Below are positions 1-8,866 of a stretch of DNA of 47,277 nucleotides, piece by piece. Within the stretch, counting starts at the first letter, position 1. The number at the start of each line of letters is the position of its first letter. Both the position numbers and the translations under genes were made by a program. The stretch comes from JAWVZB01 sp033722375. Its GTDB lineage: Bacteria > Actinomycetota > Nitriliruptoria > Nitriliruptorales > Nitriliruptoraceae. Location: positions 1 to 47,277 of the forward strand of contig JAWVZB010000008.1 in NCBI GenBank assembly GCA_033722375.1, read 5' to 3'. Below the pieces are notes generated by a model. That model was given only the letters and a program-made list of their open reading frames with translations. It was not told where the DNA came from and made no database searches.

Positions 1-1
1 G

Positions 2-295
2 AACGCCGTCATCGCGCTCGAGGACGGCTCGATGAAGATCGTGCCCACCGAGGAGGCCGGTGACCGCGTGGTCATCCACGACGCCCACCGCAGCGAACCA
101 ACCACCGCGTTCGCGTTGTCGCGGCTCGCGCACAACCCCACCGGTCCGACCCCTCTCGGGATCTTCCGCCAGGTCGCCCGCCCCGTCTACGACGACATGC
201 TGAACCAGCAGGTCGAGGAGGCCCAGGAGGAGCGGGGCGAGGGCAGCCTCGAAGACCTGCTGGAGCAGGGCAACGTCTGGAACGTTCTCTCCTGA
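2..295 (+). CDS. korB: 2-oxoacid:ferredoxin oxidoreductase beta subunit, C-terminal part (5' end outside window)
   Basis: The reading frame is open from the first bases to the TGA at 293-295, so this is the last 97 residues of a gene that starts upstream. The tail (HDAHR, then FALSRLA, then PTPLGIFR and RPVYDDML) matches the end of the beta subunit of the 2-oxoglutarate/2-oxoacid:ferredoxin oxidoreductases found in actinobacteria, which with KorA oxidises the 2-oxoacid to acyl-CoA and reduces ferredoxin. The catalytic thiamine-diphosphate region lies outside the window. A weak inverted repeat (287-292 with 307-312) spans the stop codon and may end transcription. Confidence 0.8.
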   Translation, partial: NAVIALEDGSMKIVPTEEAGDRVVIHDAHRSEPTTAFALSRLAHNPTGPTPLGIFRQVARPVYDDMLNQQVEEAQEERGEGSLEDLLEQGNVWNVLS

Positions 296-374
296 GAGAT
301 CCGATCGGAGAGGTCCAGACGGGGCGCTCGCCGTCGAGGAGGACGGGCCAGTCGGAGTCGGGAGCTCAAGAGGC

Positions 375-2456
375 GTGACGGGGACGTCCAGGCAAGGGGA
401 GCTCGAACGCACCCTCGGCCTTCGCGAGGCCACCACAATCGGGCTCGGCACCATGATCGGTGCTGGGATCTTCGTCTTCCCCGGCATCGCTGCGGGACGC
501 GCGGGGCCGGGGGCGGTGCTCTCGTTCGCGCTCGGTGCGGTGATCGCACTCCTGGTCGCACTCCCGGCGTCAGAGCTCGCCACCGCGATGCCCCAGAGTG
601 GCGGCGGCTACTACTTCGTCTCTCGGGGTCTCGGGGCGCTCGCGGGTGCGGTCGTCGGCATCGGCCAGTGGATCGGCTTGATGTTCGCGTCGGCTTTCTA
701 CCTGGTCGGCTTCGGCCACTACCTGAACGGTCTGCTCGCCGAGGCGGGACTCGACGCGAGGGTGAGCGTCCTCCAGCTGGGGGTCATCGCCGGTGTGGTT
801 CTGACGGTCGTTGCGATCGCCGGTGCCGAGAAGACCGGCAAGCTGCAGAACAACCTGGTGGGGATCCTCGTTGCGGTGTTCGCCGGGTTCCTCGGCTACG
901 GGATGCTCGACGCGCTGGGTGTCGTCGGGAGAGTTGCGCTCCCGGACGAGTTCCTGCCCTTCGGGGCGGCGCCGGTCCTCGCGACCGCCGCACTGGTGTT
1001 CACCTCGTACCTCGGATTCGCGCAGATCGCCACCGTCGCGGGCGACATCAAGGATCCGGGACGCAACCTGCCCCGAGCGATGGTGGGGAGCGTGGTGGCC
1101 GTGGGCGTGCTGTACGTCCTCATGATCGTGGTCTCTACGAGTGCTTTCGAAAGCGCGACCTTGGGTTCCTTCGGGGAGACCGCGGCCGTCGAAGTTGCGC
1201 GTCGACTCCTCGGGCTCGCAGGTGCGCTCGTGATCACCGGAGCGGGGTTGCTGGCGACGTTGTCGTCCGCCAACGCCTCGATCATGAGTGCCTCCCGAGC
1301 CGTCTACGCCTTGAGTCGGGACGAACTGTTCCCCGAGCGCGCTGCCGAAGTCAGCCAACGGTTCGGCACGCCGCACCTGGCGGTCCTGCTCGCCGGGATC
1401 CCGACAGTCCTGCTCGTGATCAGCGGGCGGACCGAGACCCTCGCCGAGGTTGCTTCCTTCCTGCATCTCGTCATGTACGGACTGATGTGCGTTGCGCTGC
1501 TGGCGTTGAGACGGCGGAAACCGGCTTGGTACGCGCCGGAGTTCCACACCCCTGGCTACCCCGTCGTCCCGGCCCTCGGTGCGATCGCGTCGTTCGGACT
1601 GATCGCGTTCATGGGCGGGTGGTCGATCGTCATCGGCGCTGCCGTCTTGCTGATGGCGCTGGCATGGCATCTCGTCTACGCCCGGGGGGTCACGATCGCG
1701 CCGGGGGAACGAGCAGAGAAGGCGGCACCCTCGCCGCTCGAGGGCGCACAGGTCCTCGTACCGGTGCTCCTGCCGGATCCCGATCCGCTGCCACGTCCCT
1801 TGCAGCGCCTGCTGCGAGGACTCGACCTCGTCGTGCTCGGGATCTACGAGGTGCGGAAGCAAACGGCGGTGGAGCAGGCGAGGAGGCAGTTCGGTGACGA
1901 GGCCGAGGACGTCCTCGACGACTGGCTGGAGCCGCTGAGAGGGCATGGAGGCAGAACCGACTCGAGGCTCGTCTTCAGCCAGACCCCTCTGGACACGATC
2001 GAGAGGGTGGGTGCGGAGCAGGAGACCGACGCCATCCTCGTCCCTCGACCGCTCGGGGAAGAACAGATCGAGCAGATCCTGGTCCCGGTACGAGGGGACC
2101 CCAACGCTCGCCGGATCGCCCGGTTCGTCACGGCGGTCGCAGACGAGGTCGATGGGAGCGTGCTCCTACTCCACGTCGCGCACCCTGAGGAAGCCGACGA
2201 GGCGCGGGTCACGGTGGTCTCCACCTTCCTCGAGCAGCTGGCGGAGCAGGGACTCGCCGACGAGCGGGTCGAGTCACTCGTCGTCAGTTCGGAGGATCCC
2301 GAGCAGGTCATCGTGGAGCATGCCGAACGCAACCACCTCGTGGTCGTTGGTGAGAGCGACCCCGACGACCCCGACGTCGTCCTCGGCGAGCTGCCGCGTC
2401 GGTTGGCGAGCCGCGTTCGGCGCCCTGTCCTCGTGACCCGGACGCCCCGGGACTGA
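375..2456 (+). CDS. APC-family amino-acid permease fused to a universal-stress-protein-like C-terminal region
   Basis: The GTG start at 375 lies just after a purine-rich GGAGCTCAAGAGG stretch. Residues about 15-445 form a 12-helix permease of the amino acid-polyamine-organocation family, with the family's first-helix motif GLGTMIGAGIFVFPG and the PQSGGGYYFV loop. Residues about 455-693 are soluble and look like one or two UspA-like domains (QVLVPVLLP, QILVPVRGD, HLVVVGESDPD, RPVLVTRTPRD), expected to bind nucleotide and modulate transport. Such permease-Usp fusions are known in actinobacteria and archaea. The substrate cannot be told from the sequence. The gene stands alone and converges on the MFS gene at 2469. 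Confidence 0.85.
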   Translation: MTGTSRQGELERTLGLREATTIGLGTMIGAGIFVFPGIAAGRAGPGAVLSFALGAVIALLVALPASELATAMPQSGGGYYFVSRGLGALAGAVVGIGQWIGLMFASAFYLVGFGHYLNGLLAEAGLDARVSVLQLGVIAGVVLTVVAIAGAEKTGKLQNNLVGILVAVFAGFLGYGMLDALGVVGRVALPDEFLPFGAAPVLATAALVFTSYLGFAQIATVAGDIKDPGRNLPRAMVGSVVAVGVLYVLMIVVSTSAFESATLGSFGETAAVEVARRLLGLAGALVITGAGLLATLSSANASIMSASRAVYALSRDELFPERAAEVSQRFGTPHLAVLLAGIPTVLLVISGRTETLAEVASFLHLVMYGLMCVALLALRRRKPAWYAPEFHTPGYPVVPALGAIASFGLIAFMGGWSIVIGAAVLLMALAWHLVYARGVTIAPGERAEKAAPSPLEGAQVLVPVLLPDPDPLPRPLQRLLRGLDLVVLGIYEVRKQTAVEQARRQFGDEAEDVLDDWLEPLRGHGGRTDSRLVFSQTPLDTIERVGAEQETDAILVPRPLGEEQIEQILVPVRGDPNARRIARFVTAVADEVDGSVLLLHVAHPEEADEARVTVVSTFLEQLAEQGLADERVESLVVSSEDPEQVIVEHAERNHLVVVGESDPDDPDVVLGELPRRLASRVRRPVLVTRTPRD

Positions 2457-2477
2457 ACCCCCAATCTGTCAGTCCGG
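2447..2477. terminator. Convergent-gene hairpin containing both stop codons
   Basis: GGACTGA (2450-2456) and TCAGTCC (2469-2475) are a perfect 7-base inverted repeat with a 12-base loop. Two more pairs form beyond a one-base bulge. The stem contains the TGA of the upstream permease and the reverse-strand stop of the downstream MFS gene. There is no clear T-run, so function as a two-way terminator is inferred from position and symmetry. Confidence 0.45.
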
Positions 2478-3758
2478 TTCGGTGTCGGCGGTCCGGTTGA
2501 GCGGGGTCAGGAGATGGGCGACGTAGACGATCTGCGCGGCGAGGGCGGCCAGGCCGGCGATCACCAGGCCGATCTTCGGGGGGATCGGGAGGCCGGTTGG
2601 CAGAACGCCGCCGATCACCCACGCGAGTTGGAACACGGTCTCCGAGCGCGTGAAGGCCACACCCCTGCGGTGACCGGAGATCGCCGATTGCAGCAGGCCG
2701 TCGAAGGCGAACTTGGCGGTGCCCCAGGAGAATCCCGCGGCGAGCGCCAGGCCACTGGCGGCCAGCAGGCCGAACCACTGCGCGGCGATGAACCCGGCGG
2801 CGGCCTCGACGGCCAGGGCGGCGACCACCATGGGCTCCTCGCGGAGGCGCGCTTCCAGGATGGGCGACACCCAGGACGCCAGCGCGAATCCAGCGCCCGC
2901 TGCTGCCAACAGCGCCCCGAAATCCGCGACCCCGGCCTCGGCCTCGCGGAACGCGAACGCCAGTAGCAGCACGAGGAAGCCGTTCAGGAGTCGCACCACC
3001 GCGGTAGCGATCTGGGCGAACCGCACCGTTGGCGGGAGGTGCAGTCGCGCGAGCGGTGAGCCTGTCGAACGAGGACCCGCCTCGGGTGCTGGTCCCGGCA
3101 GCCGCCGCCCCGCAGCCGCCGCGACCAGGTAGACGAGTATCGACAGCACGAGCGCGCCGCCCGGTCCGATCAACGCGGTGACGGCCACACCGAAGGGGGC
3201 GACGACCGCGCCGGCGTAGACCCCGATCCGCGCGAGTCTGGCGTTCGCGTTCACCAGAGTTACCGGCTCCTCGAGCACGAGCGGCACGAGGGCGTTGCGA
3301 CTGATGCCGTGGGTGCGCGACAGCACCAGCAACGTGAACGCGAACGGGTACAGCCACAGCGAGTCGAGCTGGCGGATCAAGAGCAGGGCGATGACGGCCC
3401 GCGCCACCGCCGACCACAGCAGGGTCAGGCGGTAGGCGGACGGGTAGCGGTCGAGCAGCGCTCCGAGGGCCGGCCCGATCACCGCGAACGGGGCGACGGT
3501 CAGGAGCAGGTAGAGCGCGACGTTGCCGCGTGCTTCGGCGGTCGGGACCGAGAAGAACAGCGTGCCGGCGAGCGCGATGGTGACGAGTGTGTCCCCGGCG
3601 GTGCTCGCCGCGTGTGCCACGCCGAGGTCACGGAACGAGAGCCCACCACGGGTGAAGAGCTCGACGATCCGGTCGCGGACCGCTCGTTGCGCGCGGCGCC
3701 CGGCTCGGCCAGCCACAGCGCGGACGCGGCTGGTGTCGCTCCGGGTGTGGTCGGTCAC
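2469..3758 (-). CDS. MFS transporter
   Basis: This 429-residue protein has a basic 40-residue cytoplasmic N-terminus followed by about 12 hydrophobic segments. Sequences such as IGPALGALLDRYPSAYR are the MFS loop 2-3 signature in degenerate form, so a proton-driven exporter of small molecules is likely. No substrate signature was recognised. The conserved ISRNALVPLVL segment is shared with other poorly characterised actinobacterial MFS proteins. It lies on the same strand and 63 bases downstream of the MarR gene at 3822-4298, so the regulator and carrier may be co-transcribed and the carrier under MarR control. Confidence 0.85.
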   Translation of the reverse strand: MTDHTRSDTSRVRAVAGRAGRRAQRAVRDRIVELFTRGGLSFRDLGVAHAASTAGDTLVTIALAGTLFFSVPTAEARGNVALYLLLTVAPFAVIGPALGALLDRYPSAYRLTLLWSAVARAVIALLLIRQLDSLWLYPFAFTLLVLSRTHGISRNALVPLVLEEPVTLVNANARLARIGVYAGAVVAPFGVAVTALIGPGGALVLSILVYLVAAAAGRRLPGPAPEAGPRSTGSPLARLHLPPTVRFAQIATAVVRLLNGFLVLLLAFAFREAEAGVADFGALLAAAGAGFALASWVSPILEARLREEPMVVAALAVEAAAGFIAAQWFGLLAASGLALAAGFSWGTAKFAFDGLLQSAISGHRRGVAFTRSETVFQLAWVIGGVLPTGLPIPPKIGLVIAGLAALAAQIVYVAHLLTPLNRTADTEPD

Positions 3759-3821
3759 GTGGGCGACGCTATCAGCGCTCCCGCGGGGTTCCGTTCAGGT
3801 GTGCGCCGACCGGTGCCAGCG

Positions 3822-4298
3822 TCACCCGAACGACACCTGTTCGACGCTGTCTTCCATGGCTCCGGCGAAGTCCTGGAGCAGCGACACGAACCTCGCTGCG
3901 TCGTCGGCGTCGAGGCGATCGAGGCTCGCTTCCAGCACCTCCGCGTGGGCAGCGAGGATCCGTTCCGCGACCTGTCGTCCCTCGTCGGTCAGCGTCAGCT
4001 GGACGGCCCGGCGATCATCTGGGTCCTCGGCCCGATCGAGCAGCCCCCGCTGCACGAGACCGTCCACCACGCGGGATGCACTCGAGACGTGTCGGCCGCA
4101 ATGATCGGCCACCGTCGAGACCTGCCGCGCCCCGCCCGCCACCGCTTCGAGCACCGTGGCCTGGATGTCGCTGATGCCGAAGCCGTCCTCGATCCGGCTC
4201 CACATCACGCCACCGACACGGCGCAAGCGTTCGACGGCGGCCACGACGTCCTGGGCGAGCCGTTCGTTGCCGTTCGCGGAGATGTCCTCGGGGTCCAT
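3822..4298 (-). CDS. MarR-family transcriptional regulator
   Basis: A 158-residue winged-helix protein. Residues about 40-110 hold the MarR DNA-binding domain: a helix-turn-helix (VSTVADHCGRHVSSASRVVD), then the wing with the typical DPDDRRAVQLTLTDEGR signature. Flanking helices form the dimerisation region. MarR proteins repress exporter or catabolic genes and release DNA on binding small aromatic ligands. It is divergent from the MMPL exporter at 4406, and the 107-base gap between them holds an inverted repeat (4345-4361), so it probably controls itself and that exporter, and perhaps the MFS gene behind it. Confidence 0.88.
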   Translation of the reverse strand: MDPEDISANGNERLAQDVVAAVERLRRVGGVMWSRIEDGFGISDIQATVLEAVAGGARQVSTVADHCGRHVSSASRVVDGLVQRGLLDRAEDPDDRRAVQLTLTDEGRQVAERILAAHAEVLEASLDRLDADDAARFVSLLQDFAGAMEDSVEQVSFG

Positions 4299-4344
4299 CG
4301 TGCTCCTGTTCGATATGCGGACAACGTACCTTGCATCGTGCGAA

Positions 4345-4361
4345 AGTTGTGGAGCGCAACT
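4345..4361. promoter_or_regulatory. Candidate MarR operator between divergent genes
   Basis: AGTTG (4345-4349) and CAACT (4357-4361) form an imperfect 17-base palindrome, with TTGC (4331-4334) a few bases upstream. It lies in the divergent gap between the MarR gene (start 4298) and the MMPL exporter (start 4406). MarR proteins usually bind 16-20-base palindromes with TTG/CAA half sites. The assignment is inference from position and symmetry. Confidence 0.4.
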
Positions 4362-4405
4362 AATCGGCGTACCGTGCCGACGTCCGTCTTCGATCGAGGT
4401 GGCCG

Positions 4406-7021
4406 ATGCTCGTTCTGGTCCGTGCTCTTGCCCGCGTCAGCCGCCGCCTCCCCGTTGTCGTGGTGGTCGCCGTCGTCCTGCTGACGGCCGTCTTCGGCTT
4501 CTTCGCCGGCCAACAGGAGCAGGACCAGTCGCAGGAGTCGTTCTCGCCAGACAACGAGGAGCTGCGCGCGCTCGAGTTCACCGGCGAGGCGTTCGAGTCC
4601 AGCAGCGGCACGCCGGTCCAGATCCTCGTCACCGGTGGCGATGTCATCTCCCCGGAGGGGCTGCAGACGGTCGCCGCCGTCCAGGACGCCATCTTCTCCG
4701 AGCTACCGCCCGAGTTCATCACCGAGGTCCCTGGCCAGGGCCCCGTCCTGAGCTACCTGGCCCCCGTCCAGTTCGCGGTCCAGGCGGGGCAGCTGGATCC
4801 GGCGAGCGCGGACGACGAAGCGGTCGATGCCGCCTACCGCCAGGGGATCGAGCAGTTGCCCCCGGACGTCGCCCCGTTCGTCGAGCGGCTGGTCGCGGGG
4901 GAGGGGACCGATGCGACCACCGCGCTGATGCTCGTCACGCTCGACACCGACGCGATCGTCGGGGACGCCGAGGGCGACGCCGCGACCGAGCGGCTCGTGG
5001 ACACGGTGCAGGGCTTGGCAGATGCCGTCGCGGCGACCGATGCTCCGCTCGAGACCCGGGCGTTCGCGTTCGAGCTGTTCTTCGAACCCGACGAGGAGTT
5101 CCAGTCCGAGGTCGGCCGGCTGTTCGGCGCAGCCGCCCTGATCATCGTCGTGATCCTGTTGCTCGTCTACCTCGTTGCTCCACGCGGCGAAACGAGCCGG
5201 GTCCAGGCCCTGCGCCGCGCCGGCGCCGACATGGGCCTGACGCTGTTCACGATCCTCGCGTCCATCACGTGGATGCAGGGCATCGGCGTGCTGCTCGGTC
5301 CCGACTACCTCGGGGTCATCGGTGCGTTCTCGCCACCCACGCAGATCATCCCGATCCTCCTGATCGGACTCGGGGTCGACTACGCCATCCACCTGACCGC
5401 CCGCTACCGCGAAGAGGTCGCGCAGGGCATCGCGGTGGACGACAGCGCCGACCGCGCCACCACCACCGTCGGCATCGCGCTGGTGCTCGCCACGATCACC
5501 ACTGCGCTCGGGTTCCTGACCAACGTCACCAACCCGGTCCCGGCGATCCGGGACTTCGGGATCCTGGCCGCCGTCGGCATCGTCGTGGCGTTCCTGCTCA
5601 TGCTCACCTTCGTGCCGTCGGTCCGGCGCCTGCTGGACCGCCGCGCGGAACGACGCGATGACCTGCCCCGTGAAGCCCTGGCGTCCGGCAGCGAGAGCCG
5701 CCTGTCCAACGCGCTCGCGTCCCTGTCGATCCTCGCCGAGCGTGCGCCCGCCATCGTGCTCAGCCTCACGCTCGCGCTCGGTGGGCTCGGTGTCTACGGG
5801 CTGACGCAGCTCTCGACCGAGTTCTCGTTCGTGGACTTCGTCCCCGACGATTCACCGCTCCGGGACACGTTCCTCACCTTGGAGGAGGAGTTCGGCGGGG
5901 GCTTCGCGGAGCGCACCAGCGTCCTGATCCGCGGCGAGGTGGCCACGCCCGAGGTCCACAACGCCACCGTCGAGGCCACCCGCAACCTCGCCGACACCGA
6001 GGGTGTGACCACCTTCGCCGGCCAAGCCGCAGCCGAGTCGCCGATCGGGGCGATGATCCAGATCCTCATGGCGGCGAGCCCACAGGAGGTGCCGGGGTCG
6101 TCCGGAGGTCAGGGCGACGGTGGGGACCAAGCGACTCCGCCCGGTGCCGAGCCGGTCGTCTCCCCGGAGCAGGCGCAGCAGTTCCTCGGCTTCGCAACCC
6201 AGAACGGCTTGCAACCGCAGACGCTCACCTTCGCTGCCGATGGGGACGTCGCGGCGGTGTACGACCGGCTGCTCGAGCTGGTCCCCGACGTCGCGGCCGC
6301 CACGCTGGCCGAGGTCGACGGTGAGTACGTCGCGAGCCAGGTGATCGTCCAGACCCGGTCGGGCGAGGTCGGACCCATCGAGCTCGCCGAGGCGATCGAG
6401 GAGGACTTCGCTCCGGTGGAGGAGGCGGGCGCCGCCGTCGTGCCCACGTCCAACGAGATCGTCAGCGAGGTCATCGTCGGCGAGCTGCGTGACTCCCAGG
6501 TGTCGTCGATGGCGATCACGCTGGCTGCGGCGCTCGTGCTCCTGATGCTGACGTTCTGGATCGAGGAGCGGCGCCCCGAGCTCGGTGCCATCACGCTCGC
6601 TCCGGTCGCCCTCGTGGTGCTGTGGGTGTTCGGGACTATGGCAGCGACCGGCATCCCGTTCGGGCCGGTGACCGCGATGATCTCCGCCCTGGCCATCGGG
6701 ATCGGTGTCCCGTACACGATCCACATCACCCACCGCTTCACCGAGGACCTGCACCACAAGGCGTCGCTCGAGGACGCACTGCGGTCGACGATGCGCCACA
6801 CGGGCGGGGCGCTGGCCGGATCCGCGTTCACGACCATGGCCGGGTTCGCGATCCTCGTGACGTCGTCACTGCCCCCGTTCCGGCAGCTCGGTCTCGTGGT
6901 CGCCTACGCGATCGGCTACTCGCTGCTCGCCGCGGTGGTGGTCCTTCCCTCGATGCTGGCCCTGTGGGCCCGCTGGCGCCTCCGCCGGGGGCTGCTCACG
7001 GAGCAGGATCGGCCGGTGTGA
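4406..7021 (+). CDS. MMPL/RND-family membrane exporter
   Basis: At 871 residues this has the duplicated layout of RND/MMPL exporters: one membrane helix, a large extracytoplasmic domain, five helices, then the same again. The first half carries the proton-relay helix LLIGLGVDYAIHL (Asp near residue 325). The equivalent helix of the second half reads LAIGIGVPYTIHI, with proline where aspartate normally stands. Members move hydrophobic compounds, often lipids or hopanoids (HAE3/HpnN type), across the membrane. A Gly/Gln/Asp-rich low-complexity loop lies near residues 560-585. The divergent MarR gene is the likely regulator. The cargo is unknown. Confidence 0.85.
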   Translation: MLVLVRALARVSRRLPVVVVVAVVLLTAVFGFFAGQQEQDQSQESFSPDNEELRALEFTGEAFESSSGTPVQILVTGGDVISPEGLQTVAAVQDAIFSELPPEFITEVPGQGPVLSYLAPVQFAVQAGQLDPASADDEAVDAAYRQGIEQLPPDVAPFVERLVAGEGTDATTALMLVTLDTDAIVGDAEGDAATERLVDTVQGLADAVAATDAPLETRAFAFELFFEPDEEFQSEVGRLFGAAALIIVVILLLVYLVAPRGETSRVQALRRAGADMGLTLFTILASITWMQGIGVLLGPDYLGVIGAFSPPTQIIPILLIGLGVDYAIHLTARYREEVAQGIAVDDSADRATTTVGIALVLATITTALGFLTNVTNPVPAIRDFGILAAVGIVVAFLLMLTFVPSVRRLLDRRAERRDDLPREALASGSESRLSNALASLSILAERAPAIVLSLTLALGGLGVYGLTQLSTEFSFVDFVPDDSPLRDTFLTLEEEFGGGFAERTSVLIRGEVATPEVHNATVEATRNLADTEGVTTFAGQAAAESPIGAMIQILMAASPQEVPGSSGGQGDGGDQATPPGAEPVVSPEQAQQFLGFATQNGLQPQTLTFAADGDVAAVYDRLLELVPDVAAATLAEVDGEYVASQVIVQTRSGEVGPIELAEAIEEDFAPVEEAGAAVVPTSNEIVSEVIVGELRDSQVSSMAITLAAALVLLMLTFWIEERRPELGAITLAPVALVVLWVFGTMAATGIPFGPVTAMISALAIGIGVPYTIHITHRFTEDLHHKASLEDALRSTMRHTGGALAGSAFTTMAGFAILVTSSLPPFRQLGLVVAYAIGYSLLAAVVVLPSMLALWARWRLRRGLLTEQDRPV

Positions 7022-7171
7022 ACCCCGCCGCAGATCCCCGTCGCGTGGCCGGGGGTGGTCTCCGACGGCCCGGTCGGCCGGGCGTGCGGTTGGCGCCGGC
7101 GGGCCGGCGTGTGGAAGGCTCGTACCCGCCGGGACAGCCAGCGGCGCGCAGCGAGAGGCGAGGAGTTCCGT

Positions 7172-8218
7172 GTGAGCGACGAACAACCGACCGTGGACGG
7201 CATCGAGGTCGACCACGTGACCGCATGGTTCGAGGAGCACACCGACGCTGAGTCGCCACTCGAGTTCGAGATCATCGAAGGGGGCCGGTCCAACCTCACC
7301 TACCGCGTGACCGATGCCGGCGGCGCCCGCTGGGTGCTGCGTCGCCCCCCGCTCCACAGCGTGCTCGAGTCCGCTCACGACATGGGTCGTGAGCACCGCA
7401 TCATCTCCGCGCTCGCCGACACCGAGGTGCCGGTGCCGAGGACCGTGGCGCTCGAGACCGATGACGAGGTCACCGGGGCAACGTTCTACGTGATGGAGTA
7501 CGTGGACGGGCCGGTCATCCGTGACATCGATGCGGCCGAGGAACACCTCGACGAGGAGGGTCGCAGACACGCTGCCGAATCACTCGTGGACGTTCTCGTC
7601 GCGCTGCACGACGTCGACCCCGACGAGGTCGGCCTCGGGGACCTGGCGAAGAAGGAGGACTACATCGCGCGTCAGCTCCACCGCTGGCACGGCCAGCTCC
7701 AGAAAGGTCGTACCCGCGATCTCCCCCTGCTCGACGAGGTCCACGACCGGCTGGCTGCCGACATCCCCGAGCAGGGAAAGGCCGCCATCGTCCACGGTGA
7801 CTACCGCCTGGACAACCTGATCGTGGACACGGACGGCGAGGTCCAAGCGGTGCTCGACTGGGAACTGTGCACCCTCGGAGACCCCATGGCGGACCTCGGG
7901 CTCCTCATGGTCTACTGGTCCGAGCCCGGCGACGAGACCATCCCGCTGCTGTCGGCACCGACGACGGTCGCGGGCTTCCCGTCCCGTCAGGAGGTCGCCG
8001 AACGGTATGCGGAGGCCTCGGGGCGCGACATCAGCGAGCTCGACTACTTCCGCGCGTTCGGCTACTGGAAGCTCGCTTGCATCCTCGAGGGCGTCTACGG
8101 GCGCTACCGATCGGGTGCCTACGGCGACGTGCCTGAGGAGGTCTGGGCGCCCTTCGGCCGCATCGTCGAGGAGCTGGCCGCCCGGGCTGATACTGCCGCC
8201 AGCGCTGTCGGGCGCTGA
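7172..8218 (+). CDS. APH-like phosphotransferase of the ACAD10/ACAD11 kinase type
   Basis: The start is set at GTG 7172, preceded by AGGAG; an in-frame start at 7055 would add an unlikely arginine-rich leader. The 348-residue product has an aminoglycoside-phosphotransferase/kinase fold: a glycine-rich loop region (IEGGRSNLTYRV), the catalytic loop IVHGDYRLDNLI, and the metal-binding VLDWELCTLGDPMADLG. This WELCTLGDP form is typical of the kinase domain that in ACAD10/ACAD11 phosphorylates 4-hydroxyacyl-CoAs, not of antibiotic kinases. The HAD hydrolase gene follows after 6 bases. In ACAD10 these two domains belong to one polypeptide, so a joint role in hydroxy-fatty-acid catabolism is inferred. 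Confidence 0.85.
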   Translation: MSDEQPTVDGIEVDHVTAWFEEHTDAESPLEFEIIEGGRSNLTYRVTDAGGARWVLRRPPLHSVLESAHDMGREHRIISALADTEVPVPRTVALETDDEVTGATFYVMEYVDGPVIRDIDAAEEHLDEEGRRHAAESLVDVLVALHDVDPDEVGLGDLAKKEDYIARQLHRWHGQLQKGRTRDLPLLDEVHDRLAADIPEQGKAAIVHGDYRLDNLIVDTDGEVQAVLDWELCTLGDPMADLGLLMVYWSEPGDETIPLLSAPTTVAGFPSRQEVAERYAEASGRDISELDYFRAFGYWKLACILEGVYGRYRSGAYGDVPEEVWAPFGRIVEELAARADTAASAVGR

Positions 8219-8224
8219 GCGGCC

Positions 8225-8866
8225 GTGGAAGAGGACCCGAAGGGCCTGCTGGTCGACTACGGCGGCGTCCTCACGCCGTCCGTGGGCCGGTCGTTCCGCG
8301 ACTTCGAGGAGGCAAGCGGGCTCCCGAAGGGCACCGTGTTCACGGCGGTCCGCGCCGCGTACGAGCACGCCGAGGGCGACGATCCGATCTCGCGGGTCGA
8401 GCGAGGCGAGCTGGAGATCGACGACTTCAACGAACTGCTGGCTGAGGAGTTCGCCGCCCAAGGCCACGAAGTGGACCCCGACGGCCTGGCGCGGCGGATG
8501 TTCGCCGGCATGCGGCCCGATGGGCTCATGTGGGAGGTGGTGCGTGCCGCCCACGATGAAGGAGTGCGGACCGCGCTCGTGTCGAACAGCTGGGGTGTCG
8601 ACGGCTACCCCCGGGACCGGCTCGAGGAGGTCTTCGATGCGGTGCTCGTGTCCGGGGAGGTTGGGATGCGCAAGCCGGATCCAGCCTTCTTCGAGCTCGC
8701 CACGGACACGATCGGGGTGCCGCCCGACCGCTGTGCCTTCGTCGACGATCTCGACCGCAACGTCGAGGCCGCCCGCGAGCTCGGCATGTTGGCGATCCAC
8801 CACACCGACCCGCGGGAGACCGCCGCCGCCCTGTCAGACTTCCTGGGGTTGTCGGTCGAGCTCTGA
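8225..8866 (+). CDS. HAD-superfamily hydrolase, subfamily IA
   Basis: A 213-residue protein with a GTG start 6 bases after the kinase gene. Motif I reads LLVDYGGVLTP, where the usual second Asp of DxD is replaced by Gly. This DxGGV form occurs in the HAD-IA group related to the N-terminal domains of ACAD10 and epoxide hydrolase. Motif II is ALVSNSW, the motif III lysine is in GMRKPDPAFFE, and motif IV is AFVDDLDRN. A cap domain lies between motifs I and II. Its substrate is unknown; position suggests it acts with the preceding kinase. The last 33 bases overlap the 3' end of the convergent MFS gene. Confidence 0.82.
   Translation: MEEDPKGLLVDYGGVLTPSVGRSFRDFEEASGLPKGTVFTAVRAAYEHAEGDDPISRVERGELEIDDFNELLAEEFAAQGHEVDPDGLARRMFAGMRPDGLMWEVVRAAHDEGVRTALVSNSWGVDGYPRDRLEEVFDAVLVSGEVGMRKPDPAFFELATDTIGVPPDRCAFVDDLDRNVEAARELGMLAIHHTDPRETAAALSDFLGLSVEL

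Noticed and set aside
570..1946. Long minus-strand open frame opposite the permease
   Set aside because: Composition is that of an antisense shadow and the plus-strand permease has clear family motifs.
7172..8218. Aminoglycoside resistance kinase
   Set aside because: The WELCTLGDP motif and HAD neighbour match the ACAD10/11 kinase group, not resistance enzymes.
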